NCBI RefSeq assembly: GCF_020178975.1
Contig: NZ_JAHXBU010000092.1
Span: 434,001-498,000, forward strand
Direction: 5' to 3'
From: Cesiribacter sp. SM1
GTDB taxonomy: Bacteria; Bacteroidota; Bacteroidia; Cytophagales; Cyclobacteriaceae
DNA: 64,000 nucleotides
Shown here: positions 37,652 to 45,800 of the stretch, piece by piece
How positions within the stretch are numbered: the first letter of the stretch is position 1
How the letters are laid out: the number at the start of each line of letters is the position of its first letter
The notes under the pieces: generated by a model
Seen by the model: only the letters and a program-made list of their open reading frames with translations
What the model was told of the DNA's origin: nothing
The model's database searches: none
Position numbers and translations under genes: made by a program

Positions 37652-38183
37652 CTCGCCGCGCCGCCAGGAGCTGCTCAGGAGTGCGGGCATTTCCTTTTCG
37701 GTAAAGGTGAAGGAAACTGACGAAGTGTTTCCTGCAGCTATGCCTGCCGGAGAGGTAGCACGTTTCCTGGCCGAAAAAAAAGCAGATGCTTTTGTGGATG
37801 AGCTGGAGGATGCCCTGCTTATAACAGCAGATACTACCGTAGTATTAGGAGAAGAAGTACTCAATAAACCAGCAGATGCAAAAGAGGCGGTAAGCATGCT
37901 AAAGCGCCTTTCCGGCACCAGTCACAAAGTAATTACCGGCGTATGCCTGCTGCAACGGAAAAAAAAAGTTATCTTCGATGATATAACAGTAGTCTATTTC
38001 AGGCAGTTGGATGAGGAGGAAATAGATTACTATGTTTCCAATTATAAGCCATTTGATAAAGCCGGCAGCTACGGGATTCAGGAGTGGATAGGCATGGTGG
38101 GCATCGAAAAGATTGAAGGCTCGTATTACAATGTAATGGGTTTACCTGTTGAAAAACTGTACAAGCACCTCAAACAACTGTAA
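37617..38183 (+). CDS. Maf family nucleotide pyrophosphatase
   Basis: 188 residues from the ATG at 37617, which overlaps the DUF1015 gene by 35 bases; an upstream ATG at 37599 adds only six residues. Conserved elements: ILASNSPRRQELLRSAG (substrate binding), ETDEV, the catalytic DTTVV, KPADAKEAVSMLKRLSG and the C-terminal VMGLPVEKLYKHL. Maf enzymes hydrolyse dTTP/UTP or modified nucleotides and so clean the nucleotide pool. The lipoprotein gene begins one base after its stop. Confidence 0.92.
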   Translation: MNLPYPIILASNSPRRQELLRSAGISFSVKVKETDEVFPAAMPAGEVARFLAEKKADAFVDELEDALLITADTTVVLGEEVLNKPADAKEAVSMLKRLSGTSHKVITGVCLLQRKKKVIFDDITVVYFRQLDEEEIDYYVSNYKPFDKAGSYGIQEWIGMVGIEKIEGSYYNVMGLPVEKLYKHLKQL

Positions 38184-38184
38184 C

Positions 38185-38652
38185 ATGACTTTTAAATGCC
38201 TGTCAGCATCACTCTTGATTTTTATTTTACTGCTTTCTGCCTGTAACAAGCAGGAGAAGGTGCCGCTGCCGGAAAACCTGATGCGCCTGACCAATGGCAG
38301 CCACAAAGACTGGCGGCTGGAGAAAGTAACATATATTTTATTCAATGTGGTAGACCAGATCCCTGACTGCCAGAGAGATGAAATATACCGCTTTTATTCA
38401 GATGGAAGAGGTGAAATACTCAGTGGCCCCAACCCCTGCCCTCCTGCAGACCCGGAAAACCCAACACCAGAACCTGAAGTACAGGCTACCGGCACCTGGT
38501 CATTTGTTGGAAATGGAGAAGAAATTCACATCAACTGGCAGGATAAAATGGACTGGGAGGCCAGGGTGGATGAACTGACTGACAGCAAACTGGTGGTTAC
38601 TGGTATTGTATTTGATAACTACAGGGTAACAGCCACCTTCCGGCCTTTGTGA
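38185..38652 (+). CDS. Lipoprotein, lipocalin-like, unknown function
   Basis: About 155 residues from MTFKCL. A lipoprotein signal ends LLSACNK (lipobox LSAC, so the mature protein starts at that cysteine). The mature part is a small beta-rich domain: WRLEKVTYILF, DEIYRFYSDGRGEIL, GTWSFVGNGEEIHINWQDKM and LVVTGIVFDNYRVTATFRPL, the strand pattern of lipocalin-like domains in Bacteroidota. Two cysteines (CQRD, NPCPP) could form a disulphide. It starts one base after the Maf stop. Precise family is uncertain. Confidence 0.75.
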   Translation: MTFKCLSASLLIFILLLSACNKQEKVPLPENLMRLTNGSHKDWRLEKVTYILFNVVDQIPDCQRDEIYRFYSDGRGEILSGPNPCPPADPENPTPEPEVQATGTWSFVGNGEEIHINWQDKMDWEARVDELTDSKLVVTGIVFDNYRVTATFRPL

Positions 38653-38723
38653 GAAGGGTATAAAGTTTTAGTTATGAGGTATGGGTAGCTGGTACCGCTG
38701 GGAGTATCAAAAAGCATCATAGC

Positions 38724-39374
38724 TTACGGATCTATTTTCTTTTTCTTACCTCTCGGAGTATAGTAGAACCAGTCGTTTGATTTTTCACCCCCTTTCCAGC
38801 TTCCTGTATATTCCAGCTTACCATTATCGCGGTAGTACTTCCACAGACCTTCTTCTTTACCCCCGGTAAAACTTCCCTCCTGCCAGATCTGTCCGTTATC
38901 GTAGTAAAACTTCCATTGTCCTTCCGGAAGTCCATTTCTATAGCTACCCTCTCTGATCAGCACTCCAGCCTCATTCCAGAACCTCCAGCGCCCCTGGTGC
39001 AGGTTTTTCTCAAACATACCGCTACTTCTGGCTTGCCCGTTGCTGTGGTAGTAATAGGCAGAATCCTGCAGCAGCCCCTGTACATAATGCTCCTTTCCTA
39101 TCAGCTTTCCGCTGAAATCAAAGCTTAAGACCTCTCCCTGCAAATGGCCCTCACGGTACTGCTCCAGCGCATTGGGAGTACCATCAGGATAAAAATACTG
39201 CCACTGCCCTTGCCGCAATCCACCCTTCAGGACTCCGTATGCCTTTACAGCACCATTGGCATAATACAGGGTATCAGCCACTTGTGCATTAGACAAAAAG
39301 GGCAGAAAAAGCAATAACAATAAACATTTAACAGCTGTGCCTGATTTATTTAGAAGATTGTCTATGCTACGCAT
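38724..39374 (-). CDS. MORN-repeat protein, exported (YwqK-like)
   Basis: 216 residues. A signal peptide (hydrophobic VKCLLLLLFLPFLSNAQ) precedes at least seven tandem MORN-like repeats with the pattern YxNGxxxxxGxxxxGxxxGxWxxY (YYHSNGQARSSGMFEKNLHQ, YRNGLPEGQWKFYYDNGQIW, TGGKEEGLWKYYRDNGKLEY and so on). YwqK proteins are linked to toxin-antitoxin loci in Bacillus, but no partner is next to this one. It is probably a periplasmic or surface repeat protein. Its ATG at 39374 overlaps the start of the divergent gene by 11 bases. Confidence 0.82.
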   Translation of the reverse strand: MRSIDNLLNKSGTAVKCLLLLLFLPFLSNAQVADTLYYANGAVKAYGVLKGGLRQGQWQYFYPDGTPNALEQYREGHLQGEVLSFDFSGKLIGKEHYVQGLLQDSAYYYHSNGQARSSGMFEKNLHQGRWRFWNEAGVLIREGSYRNGLPEGQWKFYYDNGQIWQEGSFTGGKEEGLWKYYRDNGKLEYTGSWKGGEKSNDWFYYTPRGKKKKIDP

Positions 39375-40182
39375 TTTTTTAGTTATTAGTCTGCTAAATG
39401 TATACCTGCTTGCAGAAGCCCAGCTTGTTTACCAGCTGACCGGGGCCAGGGCAGCCGGTATGGGCGGTGCTGCTGCACCGGTAACTGATGTGTGGGCACT
39501 GCATTACAACATTGGTGCCCTGGCGGGAGTTCAGGAAGCCACGGTTGCTGCCAGCTTCCAGAGCAGGCTTAACATACCGGAACTATCAACTGCCGCAATA
39601 ACATTTTGTACACCGCTGCACACGGGTGTAGCCGGTGCAGGCATCAGCCGCTTTGGCTTTGGTGCCTACAGCCTTACCGAAGGCAGCCTTGGCTTTGCGC
39701 ATCAGATCAACTTTGTTTCCATTGGCCTGCAGGCTGGCTTTGTTCAGGCTGCCACAAAAGGGTTCGGCAGCAGAACAGTGCCGCTGCTTTCCTTTGGAGG
39801 TACTGCAGAACTGATCCCAAAATTACGGTTTGGCGGCTTCGCATACAATATTACACAATCCCGCCTGAGTCCTGAAACTGGAGAATACATCCCTACCCTG
39901 TTGAGAGCAGGGCTGCAGTGGCAGGCTACTGAGCTCTTTTTGCTGGTTGTAGAAACAGAAAAGGATGTGGACTACCCAGCCAGCTTCAAAAGCGGCTTTG
40001 AGTACCGGCTGCGTCCATTCCTGGCCTTGCGCAGTGGTTTTAGCACCAGGCCAGAAAGCCTGCACGGGGGCATTGGATTTATAAGCGGGAAATTGAAAAT
40101 AGATTATGCGCTGCAGCACCATCGCCACCTGGGCCTCTTGCACCATGCTAGCTTTAGCCTCACGTTAAATGACAAGAAATGA
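39364..40182 (+). CDS. Outer-membrane beta-barrel protein (PorV/UPF0164-like)
   Basis: 272 residues from MLRIFLVIS, giving a clean signal peptide ending LLAEAQ. The start of the mature protein (TGARAAGMGGAAAPVTDVWA, then NIGALAGV) is typical of PorV/UPF0164-type barrels, followed by alternating strands with aromatic ends (GISRFGFGAYSLTEGSLGF, LRAGLQWQATELFLLVVETE, LALRSGFSTRPESLHGG) and a terminal strand HASFSLTL. It stops with four bases of overlap into the next gene. Exact role unknown; PorV-type barrels serve type IX secretion in some Bacteroidota. Confidence 0.75.
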   Translation: MLRIFLVISLLNVYLLAEAQLVYQLTGARAAGMGGAAAPVTDVWALHYNIGALAGVQEATVAASFQSRLNIPELSTAAITFCTPLHTGVAGAGISRFGFGAYSLTEGSLGFAHQINFVSIGLQAGFVQAATKGFGSRTVPLLSFGGTAELIPKLRFGGFAYNITQSRLSPETGEYIPTLLRAGLQWQATELFLLVVETEKDVDYPASFKSGFEYRLRPFLALRSGFSTRPESLHGGIGFISGKLKIDYALQHHRHLGLLHHASFSLTLNDKK

Positions 40183-42257
40183 AAAAAGGGCTGCTATACA
40201 TTTCTTTCTTCATTAGCACCTTACCCCTTTTAGCCCAGGAACCACCCCGCCCTGCCATTGATATTGAAAACTTTGCTGAAAGAATTTTTCCTTTACAGGA
40301 AGACGACCTTCCCTATGAAGAACTGTACGAGACCCTGCTGCTTTTTTACACCCAGCCCCTGGATCTGAACAGGGCCAGCCGGGAAGAACTACAGTCGCTC
40401 TACCTCCTGAACCACCGGCAGATAGAAAGCCTGTTACAGCACATCAACAGAAATGGTCCTCTGCTAAGCCTTTACGAATTACAGGCGGTACCGGGCTGGG
40501 ATTTGGCTACTATTCAGCAGTTACTTCCATTTGTACGGGTACAGGAAAGGGGTCTGCATTCAGACAATCGCTCCCTGATAGAGCATATGTTTACTACAGG
40601 CACCCGCTTTGCGCTGCTAAGATGGGAAAGGCTGGCAGAACCGCAGGCTGGTTTTATTCCGGGGGCAGACTCACTGCCACCCGCCTTTACAGGCTCACCT
40701 GATAAATTGTACTTTAGGCTGCGCATGAGCAAAGCCCGCAGTTTTAGCATTGGCTTAACTGCAGAAAAAGATGCAGGGGAACAGCTCTCCTTCAGGCCTG
40801 CAGAGAAACAGTATGGAGCAGACTTTTATTCCTTCCATGCCATGATCTGGAACCGGGGACCATTTAAACGAATCGTGGTTGGCGACTACCAGGTACAGTA
40901 TGGACAAGGGCTGGTGCTGGGAGCAGGCTTTTACCTGGGTAAAGGTTCTGAAACCATTACTACCGTTGCAAGACCCTCCCTTGGTATACGCCCCTACACC
41001 TCTGTGGTGGAAAGTGGCTTTTTTAAGGGAGCTGGCGTTACTTTTGGATCCCACAGAAAAGAAATAAGCCTGTTTGCCGGCAGTACTCCCAGGGATGCAA
41101 GCATTCGCAGCAGCACCGATAGCCTTGTTACTGCAGAAGATCGTTTCTTCTCTGCATTTCAGACTACAGGGCTGCACCGCACACGCACCGAACTGGCAAA
41201 CAGAAATACACTGAGAGAAACAAACTTTGGCAGTGCCGGCCGCTGGCAGATAGCTCCGGGAAAATTCAGCATTGGTTACACAAGTTTATACACCCGCTTT
41301 AGCCAGCCACAACAGCCCCTGCCTCAGCTTTACAACCGCTTTGCTTTTAGAGGCCGCCATAACTTTACTGCAAGTGTTTTTACAGAAGCACACTGGCATC
41401 AGCTTGGGCTTTTTGGAGAATGGGCCATAAGTAAAGGAGGTGGCTGGGGTGGCATTACAGGCGTTATAGCCCCTATAAGCCAGGGGCTTGATGTTTCACT
41501 CCTGTACAGGCACTATACAAAAGACTTTTACAGCTTTTATGGCTCCGGCTTTGCAGAAGGTACACGGCTGCAAAATGAAAGCGGCCTGTATTGGGGGCTG
41601 AAGTACCAACACAGCAAAGCCTTGTGGCTAACTGCCTATGTTGACCGTTTCTGGTTTCCATGGCTACGATACCGGGTAAGTGCACCATCTGATGGTTATG
41701 AATACCTGTTGCGCCTGAACTGGCAACCTGGCAAGCAGCTAATTTTCCACGTCCAGTTCAGGAATGAGCTTAAACAAAGAGACATCTCCGGCCCCGATAA
41801 AACCAGAATACTGGCAGCGGGAAGCAAAAAGAACTACCTCCTGAACCTGGATTACAGACCCGATCAGGCACTGCAATTCCGCAGCCGTGTACAGTGGAGC
41901 AGCTTTCAGCAGCAGGGCATTTTTAGCCGTGGCTACGCCCTGATACAGGATGCCAGCTATGGTTTAGGCAACTGGCGCATAAGCACCCGTTATGCTCTAT
42001 TCCATACCGACGATTGGGAGAACAGGCAGTATGCATTCGAGAAGGACGTGCTGTGGTCCTTTACGGTACCGGCTTACTACGGCCGGGGCATTCGTTACTA
42101 CGCTATGCTGCAATGGAAAGCCGGGCCTAACCTTAGCTTTTGGTTCAGGTGGGCCCGCAGCCGTTACCGCGACAGAGAGGTGATTGGCAGTGGTCTCGAA
42201 AGAATTGAAGGCAGCACCCGCAGCAACCTTAAAATTCAGCTAAAATACGACTTTTAG
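40179..42257 (+). CDS. Helix-hairpin-helix domain outer-membrane protein
   Basis: 692 residues. A signal peptide (MKKGLLYISFFISTLPLLAQ) is followed by an acidic segment and two helix-hairpin-helix motifs (LNRASREELQSLYLLNHRQI, SLYELQAVPGWDLATIQQLL, about 65-120). The remaining ~560 residues are beta-rich with tyrosine/tryptophan-rich strand pairs and a terminal phenylalanine (LKIQLKYDF), so it looks like an outer-membrane barrel carrying a periplasmic DNA-binding-type HhH region. This family is common in Bacteroidota, with no established function. It overlaps the preceding barrel gene by four bases; the two are co-transcribed. Confidence 0.85.
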   Translation: MKKGLLYISFFISTLPLLAQEPPRPAIDIENFAERIFPLQEDDLPYEELYETLLLFYTQPLDLNRASREELQSLYLLNHRQIESLLQHINRNGPLLSLYELQAVPGWDLATIQQLLPFVRVQERGLHSDNRSLIEHMFTTGTRFALLRWERLAEPQAGFIPGADSLPPAFTGSPDKLYFRLRMSKARSFSIGLTAEKDAGEQLSFRPAEKQYGADFYSFHAMIWNRGPFKRIVVGDYQVQYGQGLVLGAGFYLGKGSETITTVARPSLGIRPYTSVVESGFFKGAGVTFGSHRKEISLFAGSTPRDASIRSSTDSLVTAEDRFFSAFQTTGLHRTRTELANRNTLRETNFGSAGRWQIAPGKFSIGYTSLYTRFSQPQQPLPQLYNRFAFRGRHNFTASVFTEAHWHQLGLFGEWAISKGGGWGGITGVIAPISQGLDVSLLYRHYTKDFYSFYGSGFAEGTRLQNESGLYWGLKYQHSKALWLTAYVDRFWFPWLRYRVSAPSDGYEYLLRLNWQPGKQLIFHVQFRNELKQRDISGPDKTRILAAGSKKNYLLNLDYRPDQALQFRSRVQWSSFQQQGIFSRGYALIQDASYGLGNWRISTRYALFHTDDWENRQYAFEKDVLWSFTVPAYYGRGIRYYAMLQWKAGPNLSFWFRWARSRYRDREVIGSGLERIEGSTRSNLKIQLKYDF

Positions 42258-42490
42258 GTCCGAATTTACAGCTACCAACTTTCCTGCAGGCAATCCGTAA
42301 AACCCTGATAGTATACAGCATGGTGAGCAGTATTAGATTCAGCCAAATTTGCTCCCATAAACTCTTAAGATTCCGCATGCAAGCTCTTCATTTTTGGATC
42401 AAGATCTACCAGCGAGCCGCTATCAAATCTGGTACACATTCAGCATCATCAGACAGATTTCTAATACTTCACACCTTTTTAATTTAAAAA

Positions 42491-43087
42491 ATGCAGACCG
42501 TTACAAAGGAACTAATCAGGGCTCATACAGGAATTGCCTTTGAACTTAAGCAGGGACAGCTTTTAAAAGTTACAGACCCGGAGGGGGAGCAGGTGAGCGA
42601 GCTTATTTGTTATAACTTAAAAGATCTCGATGAATGGCTGTGCAGTGGCCGCACCCTTGACCATGCCAGAACCTGGGCCATCAGTAAAGGCGATGTACTG
42701 TTCAGCAACCGCAGCAACCCTATGTTCAGCATATTGGAAGATACCTGTGGCAGGCATGATTTTTTTCTTGCCCCCTGTAATCAGCACACCATTGAGCAGC
42801 ATGGCGTAACAGAAAACCATCAGCAGTCCTGCCACCAGAACCTCTACCACAGTCTGATGGGGTGGGATATTGACCCGGATGAAATTTATACCACCTTCAG
42901 CATTTTTATGCATGTGAAGTTCAGGCATGATGGCAGCATAAGCATAGAAAAACCAGGCAGTAAAGCAGGTGACTATGTGGTTTTCAGGGCCGAAATGGAC
43001 ATGATCGTTGGACTTACAGCCTGCGCATCAGTACAATATAACAACGGCTCACTAAAGCCCATCGAGTTTGAGATCATGGATGCTTAA
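42491..43087 (+). CDS. DUF1989 family protein (urea carboxylase-associated type), copy 1
   Basis: 198 residues, one DUF1989 domain. The conserved metal/catalytic block is intact: DTCGRHD (Cys 86, His 89), PC (Cys 96) and SCHQNL (Cys 114), with the C-terminal KAGDYVVFRAEMDMIVGLTAC. DUF1989 includes both subunits of carboxyguanidine deiminase, which removes ammonia from carboxyguanidine to give allophanate; other members have no known reaction. No urea carboxylase or allophanate hydrolase is nearby, so the guanidine-degradation role is not implied by context. Instead it is paired with the YqcI/YcgG gene 202 bases downstream, and the pair recurs at 44064-45698. Clearly related to copy 2 throughout. 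Confidence 0.88.
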   Translation: MQTVTKELIRAHTGIAFELKQGQLLKVTDPEGEQVSELICYNLKDLDEWLCSGRTLDHARTWAISKGDVLFSNRSNPMFSILEDTCGRHDFFLAPCNQHTIEQHGVTENHQQSCHQNLYHSLMGWDIDPDEIYTTFSIFMHVKFRHDGSISIEKPGSKAGDYVVFRAEMDMIVGLTACASVQYNNGSLKPIEFEIMDA

Positions 43088-43289
43088 TTGCTGGGATCCA
43101 GGCCTTAGCTAGGGTTAAATAGTGCAAGAGACAGGGGAAATACATTAACAGCAGCTTAAGCTGGCTGCAATTCCTATGACTAATTTTCCCTTCATATACT
43201 AAACTTATGTGTTGCGCTGGCTGAACAGAATACACTAAATAACCTTGATGCTACATATCCGTTTAAAGAATAGGATCTAACTTTAAACA
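43088..43289. other. Gap between DUF1989 copy 1 and YqcI/YcgG copy 1
   Basis: 202 bases without a gene. A 10-base palindrome AGCTTAAGCT sits near 43155. No riboswitch, promoter consensus or terminator is clear. Confidence 0.3.
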
Positions 43290-44051
43290 ATGCCACCAAA
43301 TCCATTTAACAGCCAGGATGCCAGGCGGTATAGTAACTATAATGCTCTGGATAATACCCCCTACAAAACCGACAGTGAGTTTGGAGACTCGCCGCAACAT
43401 AATTTTAATGAACATATTGCCAGGAAGTTAAACACCTTCATCATCAATAAAAACCATCCCTGCATCATGGCAAGATCTGCCTTTAGAAGCGGCAGCTGCC
43501 GCTTTGGGGTTTATCCGGAGCTGGGAAGTATAAACGCTACGGCAGGGCTTAGCAGAGACCTGATTAGTTTTCTGCACGAGCGTAGCAAAATTCCTGGTGC
43601 ATACGCCTCATTCATGGCAGTTTTTCAAGCTCCCAAAAGTATGAGTGAAGCAGTATTTGAAGAAAAGCTGTGGCAACAGCTGAATTTGCTACATCAGGCG
43701 GCAAAACCATTTTATTCGTGGGACACCACCACCAGCAGCAACCCTGTTGACAGTAAATTTAGCTTTAGCTTTGGCGGAAAGGCTTTTTACATAGTGGGCA
43801 TGCACCCGAACAGCAGCCGTAAAGCGCGCCGGTTCGAGTACCCCATGCTTGTATTTAACCTGCACGAACAGTTTGAGGCCTTACGCAACGAAGGTATCTA
43901 TGAAAAGGTGAAATCTGTGGTCAGGCGAAACGACAAAAGGCTTCAGGGAACAGTTAACCCCATGCTGAAGGATTTTGGTGATGCATCAGAAGCCAGACAG
44001 TACAGTGGCCGTTCAGTTGCAGATAACTGGAAATGTCCTTTTCTTTCTTAA
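43290..44051 (+). CDS. YqcI/YcgG family protein (GntA-like), copy 1
   Basis: 253 residues, full family length. Conserved blocks: SCRFGVYPELGSINATAGLS (about 69-88), the substrate/cofactor region VGMHPNSSRKARRFEYPMLV with FNLHEQFEALR (about 169-197), and the C-terminal QGTVNPMLKDFGDASEARQY, SGR and NWKCPF. The best-known member, GntA, is a heme-dependent N-hydroxylase of guanitoxin biosynthesis. His 172 and His 192 are candidate ligands by conservation. It has no signal or membrane helix. Its stop is 12 bases from the ATG of DUF1989 copy 2, so those two are surely co-transcribed. Activity on guanidino compounds is inference. Confidence 0.85.
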   Translation: MPPNPFNSQDARRYSNYNALDNTPYKTDSEFGDSPQHNFNEHIARKLNTFIINKNHPCIMARSAFRSGSCRFGVYPELGSINATAGLSRDLISFLHERSKIPGAYASFMAVFQAPKSMSEAVFEEKLWQQLNLLHQAAKPFYSWDTTTSSNPVDSKFSFSFGGKAFYIVGMHPNSSRKARRFEYPMLVFNLHEQFEALRNEGIYEKVKSVVRRNDKRLQGTVNPMLKDFGDASEARQYSGRSVADNWKCPFLS

Positions 44052-44063
44052 CCCATATCCATC

Positions 44064-44657
44064 ATGAAAAAGCTGATGAAAGGCAGAATATCTCCACAAA
44101 GTGGTGTTGCCTTTGAATTGAAAAAGGGGCAGTACCTGAAAATAACAGATCCCCTTGGTGAGCAGGTAAGTGACCTGATTTGCTATAAGCTGCACGACAA
44201 AGAGGAATGGTTAAGCAGCGGCCGCACTCTTGATTATGCAAATGCATGGCTGATCAAAAAAGGTCATATACTGTACAGCAACCGCAGCAATCCTATGCTT
44301 ACTTTACTGGAAGATACCTGTGGCAGACATGACTTTTTGCTGACTCCCTGCAGCCTGGAGATGTTTCATAAACTATACAAAGTTAAAGGACACCACCCCT
44401 CCTGCCACGAGAACCTGTACTCTAATTTAAAAGCATGGGGAATAGCACCCGATGAGGTGCCTACTACTTTTAACATTTTCATGAACGTGCAGATATTTCC
44501 GGATGGCAGCCTAAGTGTAGAGCCGCCCCTGAGCAAAGCCGGAGACTATGTTATGTTCAGAGCTGAAATGGACCTGGTGGTAGGTCTTACTGCCTGTTCT
44601 GCGGGCCAATCGAACAATGGGAGTTTTAAACCTATCGATTATGAAATAAATGAATAA
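44064..44657 (+). CDS. DUF1989 family protein, copy 2
   Basis: 197 residues, colinear with copy 1 and identical at well over half the positions by eye. The conserved residues fall at the same positions: Cys 86, His 89, Cys 96 and Cys 114, in DTCGRHD, TPCS and PSCHENL. The C-terminal KAGDYVMFRAEMDLVVGLTAC is also kept. Most differences lie in the segment after Cys 96 (LEMFHKLYKVKGHH against QHTIEQHGVTENHQ), which may set substrate. It begins 12 bases after YqcI/YcgG copy 1. Confidence 0.88.
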   Translation: MKKLMKGRISPQSGVAFELKKGQYLKITDPLGEQVSDLICYKLHDKEEWLSSGRTLDYANAWLIKKGHILYSNRSNPMLTLLEDTCGRHDFLLTPCSLEMFHKLYKVKGHHPSCHENLYSNLKAWGIAPDEVPTTFNIFMNVQIFPDGSLSVEPPLSKAGDYVMFRAEMDLVVGLTACSAGQSNNGSFKPIDYEINE

Positions 44658-45005
44658 CAGCACGAACTTAAATTTTGCGCAAAACGGCAGATAAAATACA
44701 GCGAAATAGATCAGCAACAGAGTTGTGAATATATTGCCTGGCTCCCCTCAAGCACCTGGTACAATCGGAACAATATTTTTTAATGTAGTTTGCCGTTGGG
44801 GGCAATGCAAACCTGTAAGAGCTGGAAGAAAGCAGCAAGCTAATACAGTGAACGCCAGCTGCTTCGGCACTAGCGTAGATGCAGCGGCATGATGTGGGTA
44901 AAATCACTTCCTGTTCTTATGATTATTTTATTTCGCACACGATTTAAAACCAACCATTTACACATTAGGCCGTATTAAATGTCATAAAACAACCGGAGAT
45001 TTTAC
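44658..45005. other. 348-base gap before YqcI/YcgG copy 2
   Basis: No gene is supported. Just before the next start lies GGAG (44995-44998) eight bases upstream of the ATG, an unusually good ribosome-binding site for this phylum. The stretch upstream is AT-rich (TTATTTTATTTCG near 44929) and could hold a promoter, but does not match TAnnTTTG well. No guanidine riboswitch motif is visible. Confidence 0.35.
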
Positions 45006-45698
45006 ATGGCATTTTTTAATCCTTTTTGTAGTGAGGAGGCCATATCACATAGCAATTACCGCACCTTACATCAAAAAGAAATCCCCACCTTTGAGCCTGT
45101 TACAGGCCCAATGAAACAGACAACTGAAAAGGTTGCTCAAAAGCTTTCGGCATTTGTATCAACACTTAAGGCACAGGAGCAGCAGCATGGGCTGACAATC
45201 AGAAAAAAAAGCTGCAGCTTTGGTGTATACCCCCAGCTTGGAAGTGCTGCCGCTACTGCAGGCCTATGCCGGGATCTGGCCAGGTTTATACATGATCATA
45301 AAGAGGGAAAAGCAAAAAGCCCTACTTTCATGGCTGTTTTTACAACGCCTGCCAAGTTATCAGAAGAAGCATTCAATGAAAAGGTACAGGAGCTGACAGC
45401 ACTAATGCGTAAAGCTGCCGAGCCCTTTTATTGTACCCCAGAATCTGCAAAAGAACAGGACCTGCACGAGGATCACAGTGTATTTTTTGCAGGCAGAATG
45501 TTGAAGGTAGTCAGTATTTACCGCAACACTTCACAGGGGCACCTGAAATTTGATTACCCCATGCTGGCCTTTTGTGTGCAGCAACAGGATGGTTCTGAAA
45601 ACAAAAAGCAGCCTGGCTCCATAAAAAATCCAGTAAGGGCAACAGATTCCTTCAGTAAAATGGCAGGCAGTTACGGCAACGAAAAAGTAAAAGCTTAA
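45006..45698 (+). CDS. YqcI/YcgG family protein, divergent copy 2
   Basis: 230 residues. The N-terminal half follows the family (SCSFGVYPQLGSAAATAGLC at about 69-88, then FMAVFTTPAKLSEEAFNEKV), but the positions equivalent to His 172 and His 192 of copy 1 are replaced (IYRNTS for MHPNSS, VQQQDG for LHEQFE). The C-terminal NPxLxDFG...SEARQYSGR...WxCPF region is missing; instead there is a polar, lysine-rich tail. It is therefore unlikely to bind cofactor the same way and could be an inactive partner or regulator. The frame is intact and has a good GGAG site. A bidirectional terminator follows. Confidence 0.8.
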   Translation: MAFFNPFCSEEAISHSNYRTLHQKEIPTFEPVTGPMKQTTEKVAQKLSAFVSTLKAQEQQHGLTIRKKSCSFGVYPQLGSAAATAGLCRDLARFIHDHKEGKAKSPTFMAVFTTPAKLSEEAFNEKVQELTALMRKAAEPFYCTPESAKEQDLHEDHSVFFAGRMLKVVSIYRNTSQGHLKFDYPMLAFCVQQQDGSENKKQPGSIKNPVRATDSFSKMAGSYGNEKVKA

Positions 45699-45716
45699 AA
45701 ATGAGGTTTAACAATG

Positions 45717-45752
45717 AAAAAAGCCTGCAACTTTATAGTTCCAGGCTTTTTT
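45717..45752. terminator. Bidirectional terminator after YqcI/YcgG copy 2
   Basis: AAAAAAGCCTG pairs with CAGGCTTTTTT (45717-45727 and 45742-45752), with AAC/GTT extending the stem. It serves the + strand gene and the converging metallophosphoesterase gene. Confidence 0.85.
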
Positions 45753-45800
45753 GTGCTTTCAGCATACCACAATTAGGTATGATATAGATGCACTAGTAAC

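Noticed and set aside
38724..39374. MORN protein as part of a toxin-antitoxin pair
   Set aside because: The YwqK name suggests it, but no toxin-like gene is adjacent and the protein is exported.
42258..42490. Possible guanidine riboswitch upstream of DUF1989 copy 1
   Set aside because: No ykkC-type or mini-ykkC hairpins with ACGR loops are visible in the 233 bases, and no terminator follows. The gap holds nothing I can identify.
44668..44907. 79-codon minus-strand frame in the gap between the DUF1989 and YqcI/YcgG genes
   Set aside because: Composition is unlike a protein and no start signal is present; likely chance.
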